The notes under the pieces are model-generated. The model searched no databases. It was given only the letters and a program-made list of their open reading frames with translations, and was not told the origin of the DNA. From Nereocystis luetkeana (taxonomy: Eukaryota; Sar; Phaeophyceae; Laminariales; Laminariaceae): DNA of 64,000 bases. Below are positions 12,361-23,340 of the stretch, piece by piece. Numbering within the stretch: the stretch's first letter is position 1; each line of letters starts with the position of its first letter. Both the position numbers and the translations under genes were made by a program. The DNA is taken from the NCBI GenBank assembly GCA_031213475.1, contig JARUPZ010000017.1, positions 7,084,167 to 7,148,166 of the forward strand. Reading direction: 5' to 3'.

Positions 12361-12779
12361 TGCTGTTGCGAACTCGAGCAGCACTGTGTGCCTTTGTTGC
12401 ATTTGCAGCAAAAAGCGAGAAAACCAAATTCTTTGCAGCTGGAAGTACGAAGATCCGGGTAGGTATTTAAGCCCCTGGATGGCTTTTCGGAAGTGGGACC
12501 CCATCCCCTGAGATGCTTGCTGGGTCACGTGACTTCGACCATCCGGAGAATGGGCCACGGAGCCCAGCCGGAACCAACGCTTGCACCGTACTGCCCACGC
12601 CCCCCCCCTGCAGCCCCCGCAGCAGGAAGCACGAGAAAAGACCAGCGGCCAAACAAACAAGTTAATTATTCCGGAGAAACGGACATTTGGTACAACGTAA
12701 TACGAAGTGTAGGGTTATGCTCACTAGTTATTTGTCTCGACTGACCACGAACCGACCAACGAAAACTTCATCGGTTCCC

Positions 12780-14205
12780 GATCCAACAAAGCAATAACCT
12801 TCATCGGTTCCCGATCCAACAAAGCAACAACCCGGCGCACACAACTTTCCCTGGTTCCATGAACCAACATTCAGCAACCCTGGCAACAACAAAAAAACAG
12901 ACATGATTTCAAAAACCTAGACCGTCTAGATAATTCCCAGTTCTGTAGTGCCGTTTCTCGCTTTAAACACTATTTCGGTTACGAATACCCAACACCGGGA
13001 CCTTACCATGGCAATGCTGACTCTATACCCTCGCGCCTGTCTAAAGGTCGTCGGTACTTTGACCTGCAAAGTGGTGTGTTGGAACTAGGCGTCACCCGCA
13101 CAGATGCACTAAAACCAGCGAAGACATGTTGGATTTATGGGCTCCGCCGAGAAATTAGGAGATACCTCCTACAGTAATTCCATGAACAGGCCCCCACCGA
13201 AAACTCCTGTTTTTCCAGTCAACCGGCAGACGTATATAAATCATAAATATTATCAACGAAGACGTCTTGTTCTTGAAACATACGACACGAGCACCGTCGT
13301 CACCGTGCCAAACAAAAATAAAATACCTCAACATATTCGTGCAGTTGTAGCTCAGCAGACAGCTCTACTGACAACAGTGAGTAGGGGGCTATCGCGGTAT
13401 TGGCGTTGCACTTATTTTTGGTTTTTTATATCGACCCCTGACGCATATCAAATGATGATATCTCCAGTGAATAAATGGCGCCCTGCCAACAAGGGGGGCA
13501 AGCACGTTTTCGGCAGGATGTGTTGAATCCCACACAGGAGCACTCATTGATGAACGCTATCCGTCCAAGACGCGACAGGCCTATTCTCGTTGGACTCGAG
13601 GCAATGCCTCGCCCGAAGAACCATTCGCGGTCGGGATATATACCGTGCGACGCAAGGCGGGCAATCGGTACTCCGAAAAGGCTGATCCCCATGTTGTCAT
13701 GGATTCGACGACGAACAGCACCTGCATAAAACGGCGGTGGGGCACCAAGTGATATTGAGACAATCATCACTTACTGTACACGTATCGCGTATGTTTATCA
13801 CTTGTTTGAACCGTTCGTTCTCATTTTTTGTTTCGTTCCCATTTTTCAGATTTGTCTGTTGATGTAAAACAGAAAATATTGTCGCACACCAGAGCACCTT
13901 GCTTTGTGGTGCAAGCTTCCACTTAAATAAGCGAGTAATCAATGCACATGAAACATGTTGCTAATATCTGGGCGACACACAGAAACGGAAACCGGGGACG
14001 CTCAAACCTATTATGGGTCAACAAGTCCGGAACGAACGTACACGTACACTGAGCGGTCACCTAGTGAATAGGACGCCGTTCAAACGTCTTGCTGTTTGTG
14101 TAGGAGCTTAAAGTCGACACCTAGGGCTCCGGAAACGCGGTAGTCCTCGACTGTCCCGCGGATGGCCTCATTGCCCGTCATGATTGAATTGCCGCTGTCG
14201 TCCAC
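12780..14205 (+). repeat. Segmental duplication, copy A
   Basis: It matches 40540-44010 in the same orientation but holds only one copy of the ~400 bp unit that is repeated six times there. Shared landmarks are CCTGGTTCCA, TATACCATGG-like, GCACAGATGCACT, GCCCTGCCAACAAGGGGG, CGGTCGGG followed by GGCGGGCAATCGGTA, GGTCACCTAGTGAA and the 3' end of the root-cap-like gene. The copy stops at the border with the composite element near 14205. The sequence before the gene end is non-coding in both copies. Confidence 0.8.
14100..14205 (-). pseudogene. 3'-end fragment of root-cap-like gene
   Basis: On the minus strand this reads in one open frame VVDDSGNSIMTGNEAIRG, then TVEDYRVSGALGVDF and KLLHKQQD. 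It matches residues 251-290 of the gene at 43879-44804 with only a few changes and no frame break. Everything upstream of VVDDSG is missing; the sequence passes straight into the CAG-rich composite element at about 14205. That part of the gene was therefore deleted or cut off when the element arrived. The clean frame suggests the truncation is fairly recent, or that the fragment was functional until late. Confidence 0.8.
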
Positions 14206-15835
14206 CACGTACTATAATACCTGGTGAATTGTTATTAGTATCTCGGTGCGATTCATCACATCTTCGTACCCCGTAGAATAGCGTTGCGTGTAATGCTGTA
14301 GTAGCTGAGTGTCCACTACCCTCTCTACAATGTGCCCGTGTCACCCGGTTTGCTTATCATTCTGATACTCCTGTTGTTCCTGCCGCTACTGCTACTACAC
14401 ACAATCGCGGCAGAGCCGTTTTTTCTGCTGTTGTTGGCACAGGTTGCTTTTCTTGCGGCTACCCTTATTTTGTTTTTGCCCGTGCCATGCGGTTGCTTAT
14501 CTTGCTGCGCCTGTTGTTACCTAACATGTTGAAACAAGTGTGAGAGTATCCAGATTTCACAGATCCTCCAGATAATTCATACTGAACTCCTGCAGATCAT
14601 ACAGACCCTGCAAATCGTACTGACCGAATCCCGGTTAAGATGTGCAGATCATTCAGATCCCACATATTCCACTCAGGTAGTTCATAAATATCCTGCAGAT
14701 CATACAGATCCAACCCGGTAAAGATGTACAGATTACACAGATCCCACTCAGGTACATACCTGTGAAATATCCGCCTCATACAGACCCGCCTCGGCTGAAC
14801 ATGATGCAACCAAGTGTGAAGTGCCCATATTTTACAGATCCTCCAGACTATACCAAAACCCCGCAGGTTATACAGATCCTGCAGACGATACAGATCATGC
14901 AGATCGATGACAGCCGCCGATAGAGAAGTGCAGATCATGCAGATCGTACAGAACCTATATCGCTAATGATGTACAGATCGGTAGACCCCACCCCGGTCAA
15001 ACTGTACTGATTGTACAGATCACACAGATTCTACTCAGCAGGTACACATCTATGATAATTGTAACCAAACAGATCCCCTTTCGGCTGAACATTTGAAATG
15101 CCATTGAGATCAACCAGATCCCACCTGGCACACAACAAGTAAGTGGAAATGATACGGAACATACCTGTCTCTCCAGGCAAACTAGTTGGAGTGTGAAGAT
15201 AATCGATCCTTAGAATTATTCATGCAGATCCTCCATATCATGCATACATGGCGTTCAGATCATCTCACCCGGCACGCAAGCGCAACCATAATGACCAAGC
15301 AGATCTCACCGCCAAAACAAGAGTGATGCATCTACATTATACTGACCCTGGACATCGTACAGATTATTCACATCACGCGGACCCACCCTCGTAAAGCTAT
15401 TCATCAGTTAATCACGCCACATGCGTGTTCGATTAACACGTATGTATGCGTATTCAAGCAGATCGTGCACACCCCACCCAGTAGAGGTGTTCAGATTATC
15501 AAGGATCATATCTATCGATAACACAGATCCCACCCAGGCGATAACATACCTGGATGATACAAACCCCGTCAATTTCCGTCTGAGTGCTGCGCTTTCCTGT
15601 GATCAATAGAGTAGTCCATGGCATGCGAGAGCATCGAAGACGAGACTACTACTCTTCGCCTTTAGCAGTGAACCAAATTGAATGTAGCCCATGACTCAGT
15701 TTACTCCAAGATCATTTTTACTCAATAAAAAATGGGCAAGGGTTTTACATGCGTCTCCCTTTTCAACTTGCGATTTACCCCCCGGATTTCATGACCCCCA
15801 CATACACCCCGAAGGGGAACCTTGTACTTTGTACC
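14206..15835 (-). repeat. Composite element, second unit (partial), inverted
   Basis: Read on the minus strand it has the tail (15835-15600), the GATCTG array (about 15560-14535) and the first ~300 bp of the CAG-rich block (14530-14220), where it ends beside the duplicated gene fragment. The tail is joined directly to the end of the next unit at about 15836, where GTACAAGGTTCCCC follows TTTGGTACAAA. This head-to-tail joint defines the unit borders best. Confidence 0.7.
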
Positions 15836-18109
15836 AAATTACCGTTTTTTCGGAATAAGAGTTCACTTTTCTTGTTTGGCTGCGGGTCTTTTCTCGTGCT
15901 TCCTTCTGCGGCGCCCGCAGGGGTGCGGCGTGGACAGTACGGTGCAAGCGTTGGCTCCGGCCGGACTCCGTGGCCCATCCTCTACGTGGTCAAAGTCACG
16001 TGGCCCAGCAAGCAACTCCTGGGATGAGGTCCCATTTCCGAAAAGCCATCCAGGGGCTTGAAAACCTACCCGGGTCTTCGGATCTTCGTATGTTCAGCTG
16101 CAAAGATTTAGTTTTTTTTTCTTCTTGCTGCAACTGCAGCAACAGGCGTACGAGTGCTGCTTGAGTCGAGTGTTGCTCGAGTGCCGCTGGGTACTACTGT
16201 TGCTGCTGTTGCTGCTGCTGAGTGCTCGTGTGCCCGTGACTGCGTGGCCACGCCGTGCTCGTGTTTGTCTCGTGCTTGTTGCACTTGAGCAATCGAGTGA
16301 TCGTGGTTCTACTGGAGATGATACTTGTAAGTAACCATCTAATCTGTCGTTGCTTGATAATACAGAGTCATCTGGTATACATAGCGTAGCATACGTGCCA
16401 CAAGCAGCCTTGTTTGACCTGTATCGTATTGTTGCTGTATTTACTTTAAGTAGTACGTGGGTATCACACAGTAGCATAATGAGTTGGCTCTGAGTAACGA
16501 ATGCGGAACATTTTCCCCGCAACAACTATCATCGTTGTTGTGTGCCTTTTTGGAATTATGGCATGTAACGCAGATTCTAGAAGTAGACTAAGCAGTATTA
16601 CCCTAACGAGGGGACGTATTGGAGATGATACTTGTAAGTAACCATCTGTCGTTACTTGATAATACAGAGTCATCCGGTATGCATAGCGTAGCATACGTGC
16701 CACAAGCAGCCATGTTTGACATGTTTCGTATTGTTGCTGTAGCTACTTTAAGTAGTACGACAAATAACAGTTTACAAGCTGTGTCGTTACTGATATGTAC
16801 ATTGTGATGAAGTATACCAGGGTATGTACTGTATCGGACGTACGGAAGTAAGTACATGTGTACATGTAGCGGGACCGTCATATCCAGTATCCCTCTTAGA
16901 ACCGGTAAGGTTCGGGATTAGCCACAGGGTACTGATTTGAGCGTACCCTAGCAGCTGAGCTGTTGGAGTAACAATATTGGCTACCGGCTAGGGTCATGGA
17001 TTGATTGGGGTGGTATCTTTTCTGTTTTTGTTATTTTTGTTGCAAGCGCAAGCACGCCCCCCCCCCCTCACCTGAGCTCACTCTACATCTGCTCATCATC
17101 ATCAGCTCATCTGCTGAGCAAATCAATCAACACTAGCCAGGAGTCGCCAACAACATCTCTTTATCTTGCAGAGAAGCTTACACATACAAGTTTGCTTAAT
17201 GGCAGCTTAATTTATACCTGGTACCTGGTAAGCGTTTGCCCTCTCCAGATTGTGTCTTATCGGCCATCGATAATAGGCGGATCTGAGCGCATACCAGCCA
17301 CGAGCTGACACACGCTACGCGTACACCAGCTTCGAGCTGACACACGCAAACCACATTGTTTAAGAGGTACTAGCTGTGTCCTGTTTTCTAGTGGTGCAAC
17401 AGGCCATGCTTAGAAACCTACTCATGGTCGAACGATCGAGTGCTGCTCGAGCGGTATGCAGCAGTTGAAGAACAGCAACAAGAGGCGTACGAGTACTGCT
17501 CGAATCAAGTGCTGCTCGAGTGCTGCTGAGTGCTGTTGCTGCTGCTGCTGAGTGCTCGCGTGCTCGTGACTGCATGGCGAAAATACATGAGAACACTCTG
17601 TAAACACCACGTACTTTCACGTCGTGGTGCACTGCTGCTGCTGCTGTGGATTACTTACAGCGCACGAGATGAGGGGTGCCAAGGCTGGGAGATGGGGATA
17701 GCCTGGCTGCGGTCTGTTCGCAGCTCTTCATCCTCACGACGAAAAAAAATATGCCGTAGAAGTACCTCTCGTCAGATTTTTTCGTCGTGGTAAAATTTCT
17801 AGGTTTTTGAATTTTTCGTACCTACCTGGTACCTGGTATAATTTAGCGGCGTAACCTCGAGACGACTTTCTTTTGGCGAGACGACGATCTTCACGACTTT
17901 CTTTTTTTACGCAGTAGTACGGGGAAACCCTATAATATAAATATGAATAGTATCTCGGTTCGATTTTTGTACCACATGTTGCGTTTCCTGTAAAAATACT
18001 GTCTGCTCATGCTCGAGCAGTACGTATCAGCAGGAAAAGAAAACAGAAACAGCAAGCGTACGAGTGCTGCTTGAGGCGAACGTTGCTCGAGTGTCGCTGG
18101 TTGCTGCTG

Positions 18110-18151
<42 letters not shown>

Positions 18152-18540
18152 AGTGCTCGTGTGCTCGTAACGACTGCTTGGCCACAAGACATGAGAACAC
18201 GCTGTAACCACCGCGTACATACCTGTAGTTTTTTTAGTTTCTCGATGCGATTCACTAATTATTTATCGGATCTTGGTACCACGTCTAGCGTTGCGTGTAC
18301 TACTACTGTAGTAGACGAATGTTCACTGCCCTTTGTACAATGTGCCCGTGTCACGCGGTTTGCTCATCTGTGTGTTACTCCTGTCGCTGCTGCCGCTACT
18401 GCTACTATACACAATCGCAGTAAACTTGCTACTGCTGTTGCTGACACAGGTTGCTTTTCTTGCGGCTACCCTTATTTATTGTTTGCCCGTGCCACGCGGT
18501 TGCTTTACCTCGCTGCTCTTGTAGTTGCTAAATATATATG
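15836..18540 (-). repeat. Composite element, CAG-rich block of first inverted unit
   Basis: The terminal GC-rich segment (15840-16090) corresponds to 12361-12715 and 35640-35950. It is followed by CTG runs at 16195-16220, 17530-17552 and a pure (CTG)n run of about 16 units near 18104-18150. Between them, 16300-17500 is largely private to this copy and includes the tandem duplication listed at 16313-16770. It also includes a small repeat of CGAGCTGACACACGC at about 17312-17348 and four TACCWGGTA motifs (17215, 17222, 17823, 17830). Confidence 0.7.
16313..16770 (+). repeat. Local tandem duplication, period about 307 bp
   Basis: A ~150 bp segment beginning TGGAGATGATACTTGTAAGT at 16313 is repeated at 16619. 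The shared downstream words are GATAATACAGAGTCATC, CATAGCGTAGCATACGTGCC and ACTTTAAGTAGTACG. The copies differ at only a few positions, so the duplication is younger than the composite element around it. Confidence 0.8.
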
Positions 18541-18655
18541 CTGAAACAAGTGTGAAGTATCCAGCTTATAAAATTTTAGAGATCCTCCAGACCATACGCA
18601 AATCCTGCAGATCATACAGATCCTGCAAATCGTACAGACCGCAGCCCGGCTAAGA

Positions 18656-19035
18656 TGCCCCCACAATAAAACGTGATGGAACGTTCGATACACATTAGTA
18701 TCGACCGTGGCACAGGAAAGCGTTGGCGGGGGCATGCCCCTGGAGATGTATTGCATTTGCGTATTCAGCCCCCTAAAACGGCGATATGCCCCTATGGTAC
18801 CGAAAAATCGTGAACACGACAGAGGAACACACCTGCGTGCTATCTGGAATGCTGTCAGAGTGAAGACTCGCGGATATGCACTGAAAAAGGAGCAATCGCA
18901 CCTTAACTACCACACGAACAACCCCACCACCCAGAGGCTCTAAACGACAGCAATTGTTTTCCCGAACGGCTACCGACCTCGACGCGCATAGAGGTATTCA
19001 ATTCACCCAGATTCGGCTCAGCTGGCAGGTAGATA
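18656..19035 (+). other. Foreign ~380 bp segment inside the GATCTG array
   Basis: The GATCTG words stop abruptly after GGCTAAGATG and resume at TGATCCTGCAGATC. The insert has a short plus-strand frame starting ATGGAACG (18676) that reads DRGTGKRWRGHAPGDVL and ends after about 45 residues, and a second open frame at 18707-18943. Neither is recognised. No inverted ends or target duplication were found. Confidence 0.5.
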
Positions 19036-20016
19036 AATACTGATCCTGCAGATCATTCAGATCGTGCAGCTCACACAGCCCCAAGCCGGTAAACACGTAC
19101 AGATCACACCAATCCCACTCAGGTACACATCTGGTTACCTCCTAAATATCCGACTCATACAGACCCATCCCGGCTATAAACATGATGCAAACAAGTGTGA
19201 AGTATCCAGATTTTACAGATCCCACAGACCATACAAAAATCCCGCAGATCATATAGATTCTGCAGATAGATCATGCAGACCCACCGATAAAAGTGTGCAT
19301 ATCATGCAGATCGTACATACCCCCATTCCGGTGTACAGATCATACAGAACACACAGATTCCACTCTGGTAGATCATGTTTTATACAGATCCTGCAGGTCG
19401 ATGACACCCACACCGACAAACATGTGCAGATCATGCAGATCGTTCAGACCCTATCTCGCTGCAGATGTACAATCGGCAGATCGGACACATACATCCCATC
19501 TCGGTCAAACTGTACAGATTGTACAGATTACACAGATTCTACTCATGTACACATCTATGAAATCTGTAACCGGACAGATAGATGCCCTTGAAGTGTCATT
19601 GAGATCAACCAGATCCCACCAGGCACAAAAGCGAAATTGATACGCGGAATATACCTGTCTCTCCAGGCAAACTTGTTGGAGTGTGTAGATAATCGACCCT
19701 TCGGACCATTCATGCAGATCATCCACATCATGAACACATTTCATTCAGATCATCCCATCCGGCACACAACTGCAATAGTAAAGACCGAAGCAGATCTCAC
19801 CCATCCTAAAAAAGTGACACATAATATACATTATACAGACCCTACAGATCGTGCTGGGATCTTTCAGATCATTCGGGCCCACCCACGCGAAGATATTCAT
19901 CAGATAATCACGGCACATGTATGTTCGATTAACATGTATGTGTGTGTAGTTCATGCAGATCGTGCAGACCCCACCCAGTAGAGGTGTTCAGATCATCAAA
20001 GATCACATGCATGATT

Positions 20017-20134
20017 CTATTCTTATTATTTCTCTTGCCATCCGACAATGTGCAGCATGATCTTCAACATGGATCACTCATAACTTTCCCGAAAGAAGAA
20101 AACCTCGGAGACAAAAGGAAACCCATGCCACAAG
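20017..20134 (+). repeat. Near-identical copy of the exon-like piece at 60.7 kb
   Basis: From CTTGCCATCCGACAATGTG through AACTTTCCCGAAA about 60 bases match 60.69-60.75 kb without a difference. The rest, to CCCATGCC, differs by a short A-run and single bases. The frame LPSDNVQHDLQHGSLITFP continues open in both copies. Here the piece interrupts the composite element: the equivalent place at about 15500 lacks it. It ends within a few bases of the point where the 60 kb copy has a GTAAGT splice-donor sequence. Confidence 0.7.
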
Positions 20135-20689
20135 TCTATCGATGACAGAGATCACACCCAGGCAATAAACACCTGGATGGTACAAAACCCCCGTCAATTT
20201 CCTTCTGTCTGCTACGCTTTCCTTTGAGTAGGACCTTCGAGCAATACGGGAGTCCATGTCTCCTACCAGGTACCAGGTATACGCCAAGACATGCGAGAGC
20301 ATCGAAGCCTAGACTACTACTCTTCGCGTTTAGCAATAAATCAGTAGCCCATGACTCAGTTTACTCCGAGATCATTTTCACTCAAAACAAATGTGCAAGG
20401 GTTTTACATTCGTTTCCATTTCAACTTGCGACACCCCCCGGATGTCATGCCACTCATATTATCCCGAAGGGGAACCTTGTAGAATGTACGAAGTTCGAAG
20501 CGCCGTCCTTGCAGTGTGTTAGAAACTGCGAGTGATCACGTGATAATCAGACGCGCTTCCATTAAAGTACGCACACTTCAAAAACAGCACAACTAACTAG
20601 CGTTTAGTGTGGTCCCCCCAAATCCCGACAAAGAGCTGCTTCGGTTCAAATCTCCCCTTTGGATAGTGGAATATTCCTGCCACGGTGAC

Positions 20690-22110
20690 CACATTATTTA
20701 GTTGAGAGGGGGAAAGGTGTGCTCTGCATCATGCATGGCCGTAGTCGTATTACTTGATAACGCGTCCACATGTGCAATCGGTCGCAGGTACCAGTATTAT
20801 GTAGAGCAGTGCCATTCAAATTCCTATTATCGTCATGTTTTTTGTACGTGTGTTTGTGGAACTGGTGTACGGGTATAACAGACAAAACGGAAAAATGGGA
20901 ACGGACGGTTTTTTTTAGAAAGCAAACCAATTGTGTACAACTCCAAGAAAAAAAGTTGACAGTCCTGTGGGGCTGTACAGCAGCCTTCGAATGAGCTGTC
21001 GCTCAGGCTGGAAGTCCTCGGCATCGCCGCGGTAGCCAGCATCTAGAAAAATCTCAATAAAGCCAGCGTATATCGCTTTTTGCGCCCACCCGGAGGCACG
21101 AGATGGAGCATGACCGTTCTGACGAGCTCCTCTCACAGGGCTGGCCAAGGGGTTTCGCAGGATCATTTTGGTTCTCTGATACACCACATGGTTCTGGAGA
21201 TACGGCTTGGTTCTCATTTTAGGCTTCGTTCCCATTTTTCCGATTTGTCTGTTGTATGGAAATGTTGCAAAAAAGCACGCTACACAGAACCCACAGAAAT
21301 TCCGAGGACGGGTATGAATGATGTACATAACTAACTCTGAATGGGCCTACGGAATATAGTCTATTGTATGAGAATAAATGCCGTGTAGATAACTCGCGGA
21401 AGTTCTGGGTACCGGTAAACTAAAGCCTTACAGAGTTCACAAAATATTCAGTTACGGTACCGAACTCTTCCAGAGCTTACAGAAGTTGCAGCTAAATTCC
21501 AGTACTTAAATGTGGTACGCGTACCCCGGGTATTGTGGCGCGGGTGCACAGAACGAAAACAAGTTTCGGATACGGGTATTACTAGTGCCTTACATACATT
21601 AAAAAATGACTAGCGGAAGGCGCGAGACCGTGAGTGAGCTACATTCGATGGAAATCGACGGGCTTTGGAAATGCTGAGCCCTACGTACGACAAAAAAAGG
21701 CACGCACCTGGGGGGAGGAGGGTAGTTAGCTGTGACCACGGCTTGACCAGAAGTTCGTTGAAGGTAAAACCTCCTACGAGTTAGGCTGGAAATCAAAAGG
21801 AATAAGAAAACAAAAGCTCACAGAACTTCCGAGTTCGGCATGAAAGTATTCCAGGACTCCCAGAAGTTTCACGTGCGGTACCGAACCCACACTGAAGTCG
21901 TAGACGTTCTAGGTAGGTGTACCTGTTGACCGTGCCTTGGGTACTGTACACGAGCATGAACAACTCACAGAACTACCGGGTAAGCGTATGAATGTCGCAC
22001 ATGTTCACATAACAAAAAAATAGATCACAGAAGTTCCGGGTACGAGTAGTACATAGGAAAAACTCGAGTTTTGTTGGGTAGGTACCCTTCAGAACGTTAG
22101 CTAGTACCAG
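20690..22110 (+). repeat. R3 repeat, partial copy
   Basis: 20690-20830 matches 45880-45960 (CATGGCCGT, then CNCATNNGCANTCGGTCGCAG). 21330-22090 is a loose array of CACAGAAGTTCCGGGTACGGGT-like units (about 60-110 bp apart), also seen at 26880-26970 and 46020-46260. Between them 20830-21330 is a private insert carrying the minus-strand open frame listed separately. The remaining 3 kb of R3 is absent here. Confidence 0.55.
20915..21328 (-). CDS. Unrecognised open frame inside R3 insert
   Basis: An open frame of 137 codons on the minus strand. Its middle, from MGTKPKMRTKPYLQNHVVY through PVRGARQNGHAPSRASGW to FIEIFLDAGYRGDAEDF, is mixed in composition and not a simple-repeat artefact. I do not recognise it. 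Its start is uncertain: the upstream part is rich in Cys and Phe and looks untranslated. A short block of the same DNA (GTTCTCATTTT, then TTCGTTCCCATTTTTC and GATTTGTCTGTTG) recurs at 13813-13862 in the segmental duplication, where it is not open. Mobile-element origin is as likely as a host exon. Confidence 0.25.
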   Translation of the reverse strand: MYIIHTRPRNFCGFCVACFFATFPYNRQIGKMGTKPKMRTKPYLQNHVVYQRTKMILRNPLASPVRGARQNGHAPSRASGWAQKAIYAGFIEIFLDAGYRGDAEDFQPERQLIRRLLYSPTGLSTFFLGVVHNWFAF

Positions 22111-22689
22111 GTATTATAAGTGTTAATGACACCGCTACAGTTGTGGCACTCCTGCAGACTAATGCTCCAGGACCTGCACAGCGGTAAATTTCGAGGGGAT
22201 TCGCCGGCGGAGGGTTGACGTTAGATACGTTACCAATCGTTCAACGGCAGAGACTGCGAAGTGCTGTGGTTTCAAGTTGACACGCATAAACCCGTACTCC
22301 AGCGTTTAAACGGCTTGAGAACCCGACCCACGACTTCTTTGAGAAACAATTTAGAACTATTGTAGTGTGTAACTGTTTTTTCGATACTAAGAGTTAGGTG
22401 TCGTTGTGTTGTTTGTGTGTGTCGAGCATGGAAAGCTTCATCGACCGCAAGTGATAGCATGACCTTATGAAATATAGTTTCTGCAAGATGTGTACAAATC
22501 TAATACAGTTGATTACTTGTGAAGCTGCAAACATTTCCAGAACTTCGGGACTTGCAGAACGCCTTCAGAATCCCAATACGTACTTTCGAGGAATTATCAA
22601 AAGTGGAAGCTCCGCCGGAGCAAACGTCGCACGTACACGTAGCGGGCTCGTACCTGTATGTTCATTCGTCGGTTCGTGCATACCGGTTT
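22111..22689. other. Stretch without recognised gene
   Basis: Nothing recognisable. Some CAGAACTTCGGGACTTGCAG-like sequence near 22540 recalls the CACAGAAGTTCCGGGTAC units just upstream. Confidence 0.4.
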
Positions 22690-23340
22690 TGTTGTTTGTT
22701 GTTGTTCTCACACTAACTCATCGCCACAATACAATGAAGTCCGTGGTCGCAGGACAGGCTATAATAACTCTGGAGTGGAAGAAATACCTCGGTAAAAAAA
22801 TAAAACAAGCAAAGAGTAGTACACATGATACCTGAAGCACATCTACACCTCAGACAAAGCCTAACTAGGGAGGTCCGCACTCGTACGTATCAGATACATG
22901 CGGTACGCTGTACAAGTCGCCACAGAAACCGAGAAGACCACATACTATCCAGAAAAAAATTAGACATGATGAAAATAACGTTAACTCCACGCCGAAAAAT
23001 CTTAATCAAAATGAGAAAGAATCACACATCCAAAAGTGAACGGAGAGAAACAAGTTTCAGTCAGGCAAGGAAGCAATAGAAAAGAAGAAACCAAGAAAGG
23101 AAACACAACAAGATAATGCGCACTTTTTCGCAAATTGCAGGCTCGCACGCTTCACGAGGGATGCAGAACAGAGAGAAGAACAAACAAAAGCATACGCACT
23201 CCGCCACTAAGAACACCAGGGAAGCTAAAAAGAGACCAACAGAGCAAAAACAAAGGCAGATACACGTAGCAACAAGAAAAAAAGCAAAACGGAAGATACA
23301 AACAAAGGCACAAAAGAGGTACAAACGGGAAAGAAGGAAA
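22690..23340 (+). repeat. R4 purine-rich repeat, copy 1
   Basis: It is a direct repeat of 23895-24520, about 1.2 kb downstream. Shared blocks are CCGTGGTCGCAGGACAGGCT, AACTCTGGAGTGG, ACGTATCAGATACA, GCGGTACGCTGTACAAGTCGC, ACAGAAACCGAGAAGACCACATA and CAGGCTCGCACGC. The plus strand is markedly A- and G-rich, so one strand reads as Lys/Arg-rich peptide and the other as Phe/Leu/Cys-rich peptide. The frames of the two copies are not kept in step, so neither is called a gene. A (TA)n tract follows at 23347-23373. Confidence 0.75.

Larger units (their letters stand above)
9375..12715 (+). repeat. Composite GATCTG/CAG element, unit 1 (complete-looking)
   Basis: Three parts lie in fixed order: a tail (9375-9720) beginning ACAAAGTTCCCCTTCGGG; an array of GATCTGYAN nonamers (about 9721-10835); and a block rich in CAG/CTG runs and CTCGAGCAGCACTCG-like words (about 10836-12360). 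It ends in a GC-rich terminal segment (12361-12715) finishing near ACATTTGGTACAA. The same parts recur inverted at 14.2-20.5 kb and, without the tail, at 30.2-36.0 kb. No transposase, reverse transcriptase or other enzyme is encoded. It may be a non-autonomous element or a very long satellite unit. Confidence 0.75.
18541..20490 (-). repeat. Composite element, GATCTG array and tail of first inverted unit
   Basis: Read on the minus strand, the tail is at 20490-20150 and the GATCTG array at about 20010-18541. Two foreign segments interrupt it: about 18656-19035, and the near-identical exon-like piece at 20017-20134. The tail contains a doubled TACCWGGTA motif (20264 and 20271) where unit 1 has a single TGCCTGGCA. 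Confidence 0.7.

Noticed and set aside
16880-17000. A possible rRNA-like segment (GGTAAGGTTCGGGATTAGCC)
   Set aside because: No extended match to 18S, 28S, 5.8S or 5S landmarks could be found.
14206-20490. Composite element as an LTR retrotransposon (tail plus GATCTG array repeated on both sides of the CAG block)
   Set aside because: No gag, protease, reverse transcriptase or integrase motif, no primer-binding site seen, and the flanking parts are simple arrays; a tandem joint of two units explains the layout.
20630-20670. GGTTCAAATC as the B-box of a tRNA
   Set aside because: No A-box or cloverleaf can be drawn upstream.
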